Positions 12,753 to 20,189 of a stretch of DNA of 64,000 nt are shown piece by piece. This DNA is from Fratercula arctica (Eukaryota; Chordata; Aves; Charadriiformes; Alcidae), in contig CANTUZ010000025.1 of the NCBI GenBank assembly GCA_947846985.1, forward strand, positions 7,500,100 to 7,564,099. Reading direction: 5' to 3'. The notes beneath the pieces are model-generated. The model was not told the DNA's origin. It did not search any database and was given only the letters and a program-made list of their open reading frames with translations. How positions within the stretch are numbered: the stretch's first letter is position 1; the number at the start of each line of letters is the position of its first letter. The translations under genes and the position numbers were made by a program.

Positions 12753-12986
12753 CACAGGATCACACAGAATCACCGAATCACAGAATGGTAGGGGTTGGAA
12801 GGGACCTCTGGAAATCATCTAGTCCAACCCCCCTGCCAGGGCAGGGTCACCTAGGGAAGGTTGCACAGGAATGCATCCAGGCGGGTTTTGAATGTCTCCA
12901 GAGACGGAGACGGAGCCTTGAATGTCTCCAGGGATGGGGCCTCCACCACCTCTCTGGGCAACCTGTTCCAGTGTCTCACCGCCCTC

Positions 12987-13330
12987 TGTCGTGGTTTGGC
13001 CTCAGATGGCAACAAAGAACCACGTGTCGCTCACCCAGCGCTTCCCGGTACGGGAAGGATCAAAAGAAAAAGGCAAAACTCTTGGGTTGAGACAAAGGCA
13101 GTTTAACAGAACAGCAAAGGGAACAAGAAAACAACAACAATAACACCGACAGAGAAATATACAGACGCGAATACGGAACCGCCACTCCCTGCCGCTCCCT
13201 GCCGGTCCGGCCCGGGACGTGCCAGCCTGCTCCGAACCCGACTGCTCGCCCCCTCCCTCTTTTAATCTCAGGGTGGGCGTGGCTCACATGGCATGGAATA
13301 CTTAACCCTGTCCCTGCCGGAACCAGGACA
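12987..13330 (-). repeat. 3' LTR of the ERV
   Basis: 344 bp, the downstream LTR in transcription direction. The first 195 or so bases match the other LTR with no difference that I could see. The remainder has about four substitutions and three short indels, including an extra 9-10-bp 'ctccctgccg' unit. Confidence 0.92.
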
Positions 13331-13345
13331 TTATCCACCCCTTAT
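13331..13345 (-). promoter_or_regulatory. Candidate polypurine tract
   Basis: Directly next to the 3' LTR the minus strand reads ATAAGGGGTGGATAA, a purine-rich run at the position where plus-strand DNA synthesis of a retroelement is primed. Confidence 0.6.
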
Positions 13346-13611
13346 TCCATACCATTTTGCCACGCCCAGATCTTACAGTTTTCAGAACATGTGACTGTAT
13401 ACCCGGCGTAGCTCATGCACACAGTCCATGGGCCGAAGATGCAGATCTTGAGGAAGTTGCTGGGCATCAGCTCTGATCCCATCACCACTTTGCTTTACTC
13501 AACTGTTCATCAAAGTCCATCTCTCCTTAATTTGGGTGATTCTTACTGCAGTACAGCCGATAGCAATTATAGTAACGAGGACATACAGTGACAGTGTTGC
13601 ACACGATTTGA
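13346..13611. other. ERV region between integrase and 3' LTR
   Basis: About 270 bases with no frame long enough for an envelope protein. It confirms that the element lacks env. Confidence 0.7.
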
Positions 13612-14283
13612 TCATTGGCTATTCTCCCCCAAAATCAAGTCCCCATGAGGTACACATCGGACTTCCCCATCCTGCCGCATTACCCACCAAGTGCACCCAG
13701 GTCCTTGGGCAAAAGCAATCCCACGGATGGGTTGGCCTTTGCCTGAGGCAGGACTAACCCAGACTGTCTTCCCCAACATATTCTTCATGGGCACTACGGG
13801 GACCTTATCCCCTTCTACAGTACGTGGAAGTTTTGACTGGGCAGGGCCAGCTCTATTGGTAGATCCCCTGGTATTAACTAGCCAGGTAGCCTTTGCTAAA
13901 TGTGCATCCCAATGTTTTAAGGTCCCACCACCCATTGCTCTCAGTGTAGTTTTTAACAGTCCATTGTACCGTTCTATCTTCCCAGAGGCTGGTGCATGAT
14001 AGGGGATGTGATATACCCACTCAATACCATGCTCTTTGGCCCAGGTGTCTATGAGGCTGTTTCGGAAATGAGTCCCATTGTCCGACTCACTTCTCTCTGG
14101 GGTACCATGTCGCCACAGGACTTGCTTTTCAAGGCCCAGGATAGTATTCCGGGCAGTGGCATGGGGCACAGGGTATGTTTCCAGCCATCCAGTGGTTGCT
14201 TCCACCATTGTGAGCACATGGCACTTGCCTTGACGGCTTCGTGGCAGTGTGATATAATCAATCTGCCAGGCCTCCCCATATTT
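13612..14283 (-). CDS. ERV integrase catalytic core and C-terminus
   Basis: This segment continues the polymerase frame after an in-frame TAG at 14,284-14,286. It carries the three acidic residues of the integrase core: the Asp of WQIDYI near the start, the Asp of SESDNGTHF, and the Glu of SGKIERYNG. The longest ATG-initiated part covers 13,612-14,217 (201 residues). The frame ends in TGA. The zinc-binding half of integrase lies on the other side of the TAG, so a full enzyme needs readthrough, or else the codon is a disabling mutation. The core itself looks undamaged. Confidence 0.85.
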   Translation of the reverse strand, partial: KYGEAWQIDYITLPRSRQGKCHVLTMVEATTGWLETYPVPHATARNTILGLEKQVLWRHGTPERSESDNGTHFRNSLIDTWAKEHGIEWVYHIPYHAPASGKIERYNGLLKTTLRAMGGGTLKHWDAHLAKATWLVNTRGSTNRAGPAQSKLPRTVEGDKVPVVPMKNMLGKTVWVSPASGKGQPIRGIAFAQGPGCTWWVMRQDGEVRCVPHGDLILGENSQ

Positions 14284-16305
14284 CTATTTCAACCATCGTC
14301 CTCCATACCAAAGAGGCTTCAAATGCTTGGCTTGCTTGATTGCAGCGCATGTCTCACATTCATGGATGACCTGTGCAATAGTGTCCATGGTCAAGTCCAC
14401 CCCTCGGTCACGAGCCCATCTAGATGTCGCATCTCTTCCTTGGTGGCCTGAGGTGTCATGGGCCCACCGAGCTATGAATAGTTCACCCTTACATTGCCAA
14501 TCCAGATCCACTTGAGCCACTTCAATCCTGGCAGCCCGATCCACCTGCTGATTGTTCTGATGTTCCTCCGTGGCCCGATTCTTCGGTACGTGGGCATCTA
14601 CGTGGCGTACTTTCACAACCAGATTCTCTATCCGGGCAGCAATATCTTGCCATAGTTCAGCAGCCCAGATGGGTTTGCCTCTGCGCTGCCAGTTGCCCTG
14701 CTTCCACTGCTGTAACCATCCCCACAGAGCATTTGCCACCATCCATGAGTCAGTGTAGAGATAAAGTACTGGCCATCTTTCTCGCTCGGCAATGTCCAAA
14801 GCCAGCTGAATGGCTTTCACCTCTGCAAACTGGCTCGATTCACCTTGTCCTTCACTGGCTTCTGCAACTTGTCGTGTAGGACTCCACACAGCAGCCGTCC
14901 ACTTCCGATGCTTTCCCACAATCCGGCAGGACCCATCAGTGAACAGGGCATATTGCTTCTCATTTTCTGGCAGTTTATTATATGGTGGGGCCTCTTCCGC
15001 ACGCGTCACCTCCTCCTCTGGTGACATTCCAAAATCCTTGCCTTCTGGCCAGTCCATGATCACTTCCAGAATTCCTGGGCGACTGGGGTTTCCCATTCGA
15101 GTTCGCTGTGTGATCAGTGCAATCCACTTACTCCATGTAGCATCAGTTGCGTGATGTGTGGTGGGGACCCTTTCTTTGAACATCCAACCCAGCACCGGCA
15201 GTCGAGGTGCTAAGAGGAGCTGTGCTTCTGTACCAACCACCTCCGAAGGAGCTTGAACCCCTTCATATGCTGCCAATATCTCCTTTTCTGTTGGAGTGTA
15301 GCGCGCTTCGGATCCTCTGTATCCCCGACTCCAAAACCCTAGGGGTCGACCTCGGGTCTCCCCTGGTGCCTTCTGCCAGAGGCTCCAGGTAGGGCCATTC
15401 TCCCCAGCTGCGGTGTAGAGCACATTTTTCACATCTTGTCCTGCCCGGACTGGCCCCAGGGCCACTGCATGGACTATTTCCTGTTTGATTTGTTCAAAAG
15501 CTTGTCGTTGCTCAGGACCCCATTTAAAATCGTTCTTCTTCCAGGTTACTTGATACAGAGGGCTTACAATCAGACTGTAATCTGGGATATGCATCCTCCA
15601 AAAACCCACAATGCCTAAGAAAGCTTGTGTTTCCTTTTTGCTAGTTGGTGGAGACATAGCTGCTATTTTGTTGATCACATCCATTGGGATTTGGCGGCGT
15701 CCATCTTGCCATTTTATTCCTAAGAACTGGATCTCCTGTGCAGGTCCCTTGACCTTACTTCGTTTTATGGCAAAATCAGCTTTCAGAAGGATTCGGACTA
15801 TTTTATCCCCTTTCTCAGAAACTTCTTCAGCTGTGTTTCCCCATACAATGATGTCATCAATGTACTGCAGATGTTCTGGAGCTTCACCCTGTTCCAGTGC
15901 AGTCTGGATCAGTCCATGGGAAATGGTGGGGCTGTGTTTCCACCCCTGGGGCAGTCGATTCCAGGTGTACTGGATGCCCCTCCAAGTGAAAGCAAACTGT
16001 GGCCTGCACTCTGCTGCCAAAGGGATTGAGAAAAATGCATTCGCTCTATCAATCGTGGCATACCACTTGGCTGCCTTAGACTCCAGTTCATACTGGAGTT
16101 CTAGCATATCTGGCACAGCAGCGCTCAGTGGTGGCATGACTTCATTCAGGCCACGATAGTCTACAGTTAGCCTCCACTCTCCATTGGATTTTCGCACCGG
16201 CCATATAGGACTGTTAAAAGGCGAGCGAGTCTTACTGATCACTCCTTGAACCTCTAGTTGACGAATCAGCTTATGGATGGGAATCAGAGAGTCTCGGTTA
16301 GTGCG
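14284..16305 (-). CDS. ERV reverse transcriptase, RNase H and integrase N-terminus
   Basis: An open segment of about 670 codons between two in-frame TAG codons (16,306-16,308 and 14,284-14,286). Order of domains: reverse transcriptase fingers/palm (SPFNSPIWPV, LPQGWKHSPT), the YIDD catalytic motif near 15,860, a connection region, RNase H with the acidic residues of TDGS, FAEVKA and YTDS, then the integrase zinc-binding histidines and the CETC pair close to the end. The reverse transcriptase has no frameshift. The first TAG separates it from the protease and the second from the integrase core. Confidence 0.9.
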   Translation of the reverse strand, partial: RTNRDSLIPIHKLIRQLEVQGVISKTRSPFNSPIWPVRKSNGEWRLTVDYRGLNEVMPPLSAAVPDMLELQYELESKAAKWYATIDRANAFFSIPLAAECRPQFAFTWRGIQYTWNRLPQGWKHSPTISHGLIQTALEQGEAPEHLQYIDDIIVWGNTAEEVSEKGDKIVRILLKADFAIKRSKVKGPAQEIQFLGIKWQDGRRQIPMDVINKIAAMSPPTSKKETQAFLGIVGFWRMHIPDYSLIVSPLYQVTWKKNDFKWGPEQRQAFEQIKQEIVHAVALGPVRAGQDVKNVLYTAAGENGPTWSLWQKAPGETRGRPLGFWSRGYRGSEARYTPTEKEILAAYEGVQAPSEVVGTEAQLLLAPRLPVLGWMFKERVPTTHHATDATWSKWIALITQRTRMGNPSRPGILEVIMDWPEGKDFGMSPEEEVTRAEEAPPYNKLPENEKQYALFTDGSCRIVGKHRKWTAAVWSPTRQVAEASEGQGESSQFAEVKAIQLALDIAERERWPVLYLYTDSWMVANALWGWLQQWKQGNWQRRGKPIWAAELWQDIAARIENLVVKVRHVDAHVPKNRATEEHQNNQQVDRAARIEVAQVDLDWQCKGELFIARWAHDTSGHQGRDATSRWARDRGVDLTMDTIAQVIHECETCAAIKQAKHLKPLWYGGRWLK

Positions 16306-16797
16306 CTATTGCCGCCGATGCACCGTTGTGGTAGCAATCGGCACCTGCTGTTCTTCGACCCTCAACAACCCCACAACAGAAGAGTCCTCCGAGAGACCAG
16401 GCAAGGTGGACAACTGTTTAACTTCCTCCGCCTCCAAGGCAGCTATGCCAAAGGCCCACCGATACCCCTTTGGGTCCTTAAAATACCCTCTCCTGAGGTA
16501 ATCTATACCAAGGATGCATGGAGCATCTGGGCCAGTCACAATGGGATGCTTTTGCCACTCATTCCCAGTTAGGCTCACTTCAGCCTCCAGTACAGTCAAC
16601 TCTTGGGATCCCCCTGTGACCCCAGAAATACAAATGGGTTCTGCCTCTCTATAGCTTGATGGTATCAGAGTACACTGTGCTCCTGTGTCCACTAGAGCCT
16701 TATACTCCTGTGGGTCTGATGTGCCAGGCCATCGAATCCACACTGTCCAATAAACCCGGTTGTCCCTTTCCTCCACCTGGCTGGAGGCAGGGCCCCT
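16306..16797 (-). CDS. ERV aspartic protease
   Basis: The segment follows the gag TAG in the same frame. It encodes a retropepsin-like protein with the active-site motif ALVDTGAQCTLIPS and a downstream ILGIDYL block, as in retroviral proteases. It ends in TAG at 16,306-16,308. In-frame placement after gag is the arrangement used by retroviruses that suppress a stop codon rather than shift frame. Whether readthrough happens here is inference. Confidence 0.85.
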   Translation of the reverse strand, partial: RGPASSQVEERDNRVYWTVWIRWPGTSDPQEYKALVDTGAQCTLIPSSYREAEPICISGVTGGSQELTVLEAEVSLTGNEWQKHPIVTGPDAPCILGIDYLRRGYFKDPKGYRWAFGIAALEAEEVKQLSTLPGLSEDSSVVGLLRVEEQQVPIATTTVHRRQ

Positions 16798-18759
16798 CTA
16801 ATACTGGTCATGGTATCCGGTACTCACTTCTTGCAGAAATGACTTGGAGGTTCCTTCAAGAGGATCAGAAGCAAGATCAGGCCTTATGCTCTGTCTGGGG
16901 AACTGCCCACTGGAAACTGGGGTGGCACTTTTCCTGGAGGGATCTCCTTTTGTGGTTGTCCTTCCTTGCAACTCCTGTACCCGTGCCCGCAGGATCCAAG
17001 TAGGTTGTCCATCCCACTTCCTCATGTCCGCTCCATGGTCTCGCAGGTAGAACCACAGAGTGCCTCGTGGTGTGTACCCTCTGTAGACTCTCTCTTGAGT
17101 GGGGAAATGCCTGCTCCTAATAGCTGAGATGCTGGCCCGTACAGGTGGGGAGTAGGACATATTCTCTTCAAGTTGCTGAACCTTCCGGGACAGTTTCTCC
17201 ACAGCTGAGACAAGGGGGGAAGAGAGGCTTTCTTCATATCGCCGGAGCCGGCCAGCCACCTCATCCACCGTTGGTCCTTCTTCACCTTTCCATTCCATTA
17301 CTGCCAGTGAGTTGGCATATGACGATGGTGCGCTCCGTACAAACTTCCGCCACATGGGCCTTGTGCAGTGCACCTCATCAGGGTCTGTGGGCAAGTCTGT
17401 GTTGTCCAAGTCGTAATAAATCATCTCCTGCACGGCTAATTCTCTCAGGTACTGGATACCTCCTTCCATGGTGGTCCATTTGCTTGGTTGGCATACAACA
17501 TCTTCACTGAAGGGGTACCTCTCCCTCACGCCTGACAGGAGTCGCTTCCAGAGGCTGAGGGCTTGGGTCTTTTTTCCAATTGCCTTGTCAATGCTGCCTT
17601 CCCTAGACAGGGATCCCAACTGCCTGGCTTCCCTACCCTCTAATTCCAGGCTGCTGGCCCCATTATCCCAACACCGAAGCAGCCAGGTGACAATGTGCTC
17701 ACCTGAAAGTCGGCTAAAATCTTTTCGCATATCCCGCAGCTCACTCAGGGATAGGGATCGGGTAATTATCTCTGGTTCTGCCTCTTCCTCCTGTCCTTGT
17801 GATGGCCCTGGTTCATCGTCATCTCTTACTATGCGAACCGATTTCTTTGTGTACTTCTTTTGTATGGGGGCAACGGATACTGGCACGGGTTGGTTCCCTG
17901 GTTCAGCAGCAGTGTCTGTCACCGGGGTTGCAGTAGCCGCAGTGCCCGTTGCAGGGGTCGCAGTAGCCGCAGTGCCCGTCGCAGCAGCACCTGCCACAGG
18001 GGCCACAGCAACCGCAGCGCCTGCCGCAGGGGCCGCAGCGCCTGCTGGTCTGGTCTCTGTCTCTTTCTTCTGAGGGTGCTGCATAGCACTGAGCAGTGCC
18101 TGGTAGACACTAGCCAGGGCCCAGCACAGTGCGGTGAGTTGTGCCTCTCTAGAATAGCCACAGCATTTTCCCTTCAGATATTCTACTATTCTATCAGGGT
18201 CCTGTAATTGTTCAGGGGTGAAGTCCCAGACCATTGGAGGCGAGAAGTTCTCTAAGTACCTGCCCATGTTCTCCCACCTGCCATGCCACCCCTGACTGTC
18301 CAGCCTTGGAGCAGATCTCTGGGTGGTAGTCTTAAGTAGTTGTTTAACCCTAAACGAGACCTGGAACATATTCAGCAGACATAACACTAGGAACATGCTG
18401 GTTTGAGCATCCCAAGGATATTCAAAATTCTCAAAAGCTGTCATACCTGACCCAAAGGAGAAAAGGGAGGCAAAAGAGCTGGGGAAAGTGTCCCCCCCTG
18501 TTTCCCCCATAGACTGGGTGTAATTATTAATGAATTCTGAGAGGTGGTGCCCAATGTACGGACAGGACAGCAATATCACATAAACGCCCCAAAATAACCG
18601 TCTAACAAGTGATGTTATCATATCATAAGCCGATATTGCACAGGACAGCAAAATTATAATCCTCATCCCCCTCCCAGAAGTAACAAATATCATCACAGGG
18701 AGTGCATAAAACACATAGGAGTTTACATAACACAGCCATGAGAACAAACTAAGCAACAT
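16798..18759 (-). CDS. ERV Gag polyprotein, unusual hydrophobic N-terminus
   Basis: A 653-codon frame starts 78 bases inside the primer binding site and ends in TAG. Residues about 2-26, 33-50, 54-68 and a later stretch near 110-130 are strongly hydrophobic and look like membrane segments. Residues about 230-295 are an Ala/Pro/Thr/Val low-complexity repeat. The central part (about 380-550) looks like the capsid of avian ERV Gag proteins, with a short coiled-coil-like segment (KLSRKVQQLEENM). No CCHC zinc knuckle is visible near the C-terminus. A spliced or internal start that skips the hydrophobic part is possible. Confidence 0.85.
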   Translation of the reverse strand: MLLSLFSWLCYVNSYVFYALPVMIFVTSGRGMRIIILLSCAISAYDMITSLVRRLFWGVYVILLSCPYIGHHLSEFINNYTQSMGETGGDTFPSSFASLFSFGSGMTAFENFEYPWDAQTSMFLVLCLLNMFQVSFRVKQLLKTTTQRSAPRLDSQGWHGRWENMGRYLENFSPPMVWDFTPEQLQDPDRIVEYLKGKCCGYSREAQLTALCWALASVYQALLSAMQHPQKKETETRPAGAAAPAAGAAVAVAPVAGAAATGTAATATPATGTAATATPVTDTAAEPGNQPVPVSVAPIQKKYTKKSVRIVRDDDEPGPSQGQEEEAEPEIITRSLSLSELRDMRKDFSRLSGEHIVTWLLRCWDNGASSLELEGREARQLGSLSREGSIDKAIGKKTQALSLWKRLLSGVRERYPFSEDVVCQPSKWTTMEGGIQYLRELAVQEMIYYDLDNTDLPTDPDEVHCTRPMWRKFVRSAPSSYANSLAVMEWKGEEGPTVDEVAGRLRRYEESLSSPLVSAVEKLSRKVQQLEENMSYSPPVRASISAIRSRHFPTQERVYRGYTPRGTLWFYLRDHGADMRKWDGQPTWILRARVQELQGRTTTKGDPSRKSATPVSSGQFPRQSIRPDLASDPLEGTSKSFLQEVSTGYHDQY

Positions 18760-18836
18760 AGTGACCGTGACTATTTACCTAACAAATTCGTTTTTTCAAG
18801 CTCTAGTTAGATTCTGTCGTTGTCTCAACCCTTCGA

Positions 18837-18854
18837 GCCCCACGTTGGGCGCCA
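18837..18854 (-). promoter_or_regulatory. tRNA-Lys(1,2)-type primer binding site
   Basis: The minus strand reads TGGCGCCCAACGTGGGGC, which I recognise as the 18-nt primer site complementary to the 3' end of tRNA-Lys1,2. It lies 8 bases from the 5' LTR, slightly further than the 2-3 bases that are common. Confidence 0.85.
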
Positions 18855-18862
18855 AAAAGGAC

Positions 18863-19198
18863 TGTCGTGGTTTGGCCTCAGATGGCAACAAAGAACCACG
18901 TGTCGCTCACCCAGCGCTTCCCGGTACGGGAAGGATCAAAAGAAAAAGGCAAAACTCTTGGGTTGAGACAAAGGCAGTTTAACAGAACAGCAAAGGGAAC
19001 AAGAAAACAACAACAATAACACCGACAGAGAAATATACAGACGCGAATACGGAACCGCCGCTCCCCGCCGGTCCGGCCCCGGGACGCGCCAGCCCGCTCC
19101 GAACCCGACTGCTCGCCCCCTCCCTCCTTTTAATCTCAGGGTGGGCGTGGCTCACATGGCATGGAATACTTAACCCTGTCCCTGCCGGAACCAGGACA
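18863..19198 (-). repeat. 5' LTR of the ERV
   Basis: 336 bp. Read on the minus strand it starts TGTCCTGG and ends CACGACA. It contains a GATTAAAAGG TATA-like element and a CCACGCCCACC GC-box-like motif upstream of it, so it could hold the element's promoter. The reverse complement of its right end provides the target duplication copy CCCTC at 19,199-19,203. Confidence 0.92.
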
Positions 19199-19534
19199 CC
19201 CTCATTGTAAAGAACTTCTTCCTACTGTCTAATCTAAACCTACCCCGCTCTAGTTTAAAACCATTGCCCCTCGTCATATCGCTACATGCCCTTGCAAACA
19301 GACCCTCCCCAGCTTTCTTGTAGGCCCCCTTCAGGTACTGGAAGGCTGCTAAAAGGTCTCCCCAGAGCCTCCTCTTCTCCAGGCTGAACAACCCCAACTC
19401 TCTCAGCCTGTCCTCATAGGAGAGGTGCTCCAGCCCTTTGATCATCTTCGTGGCCCTCCTCTGGACCCGCTCCAACAGGTCCATGTCCTTCTTGTGCTGA
19501 GGACTCCAGAGCTGGACACAGTACTCCAGCCGGG

Positions 19535-19962
19535 TTTCATTTTCAAGACTGAATATTTCACTGAGATAAGCCTTGTATCATATGTAATAATGAGTTTTCA
19601 GAGGCAGCAGCTCTCAGACGAGTGTGTGGGATTTACAGAGAACAAATTGCTGTGGAGCTCCTGGGACCGGAGCAAGGAAGGTGGCCAGGAAAATATCTGA
19701 GCCACATTTCTTGCACCTGCCAATTTCCTGTCTTCAAAAACATCCTCAATATTAGTGTCATACAGTGATTCCAGGAGAGATTCCTTGCTCATTAGCATCT
19801 GTCTCATAAGCTTAAGCTCATACAGTACAACTACGGTTATAAGAAAAAGTAAACTTTTTTAAACATATTTCACGTAAAATTTAAGATTTCATTTAGATTA
19901 CATATCAGCATGCCCTCAGCACAAAAAAGGCACCTTAGGATTTTCAAAGACTTTTTACAGTG
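19535..19962. other. Intergenic sequence, no gene recognised
   Basis: About 430 bases of unique-looking sequence between the split CR1 and an LTR fragment. No exon or repeat recognised. Confidence 0.5.
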
Positions 19963-20189
19963 TGTACCGGTTTTGGCTGGGATAGAGTTAAATTTCTTCA
20001 TAGTAACTTGTATGGGGCTGTTTTGGATTTGTGCTGAAATAAGTGTTGATAACACACTGATGTTTTAGTTACTGCTGAGCAGTGCTTACACAGAGTCAAG
20101 GCCTTTTCTGCTCCTCACACTGTCCCACCAGTGACTAGGTGGGAGGGGACACAGCTGGGACAACTGAGCCCAAATGACCAAAGGGATAT
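19963..20189 (+). repeat. 5' part of a third ERV LTR family
   Basis: It begins TGTACCGGTTTTGGCTGGGAT and matches, in opposite orientation, the right end of the solo LTR in HMGCR intron 13 (54,559). It stops where an antisense CR1 tail begins, and its remaining 3' part is not found on the far side of that CR1, so the locus has been rearranged or deleted. Confidence 0.7.

Larger units (their letters stand above)
12987..19198 (-). mobile_element. Complete ERV / LTR retrotransposon without env
   Basis: A 6.2-kb provirus on the minus strand. Two similar LTRs with TG...CA ends are flanked by CCCTC on both sides (12,982-12,986 and 19,199-19,203). Inside, in transcription order, are a tRNA-Lys-type primer site, gag, protease, reverse transcriptase with RNase H, integrase and a purine-rich tract. 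No envelope frame fits in the 280 bases between integrase and the 3' LTR. The polymerase resembles avian class III (ERV-L-related) elements by its sequence style, but the lysine primer site is not the leucine type that gives ERV-L its name, so the class call is tentative. Few LTR differences indicate a fairly recent insertion. Confidence 0.9.
12753..19534 (-). mobile_element. CR1 LINE split by an ERV insertion
   Basis: An antisense CR1 3' end runs from 12,753 to 12,986 and resumes at 19,199 to about 19,534, still in register ([18 protein letters not shown] is encoded at about 19,420-19,480). The gap is exactly the ERV plus one copy of a 5-bp duplication. The CR1 therefore predates the ERV. 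It is 5' truncated near 19,534. Confidence 0.9.

Noticed and set aside
13331..13611. Possible small env remnant of the ERV
   Set aside because: Only about 280 bases without a meaningful frame. No signal peptide or membrane segment seen.
14810..18207. Long + strand frames (up to 201 residues)
   Set aside because: They are antisense shadows of the ERV gag and pol genes.
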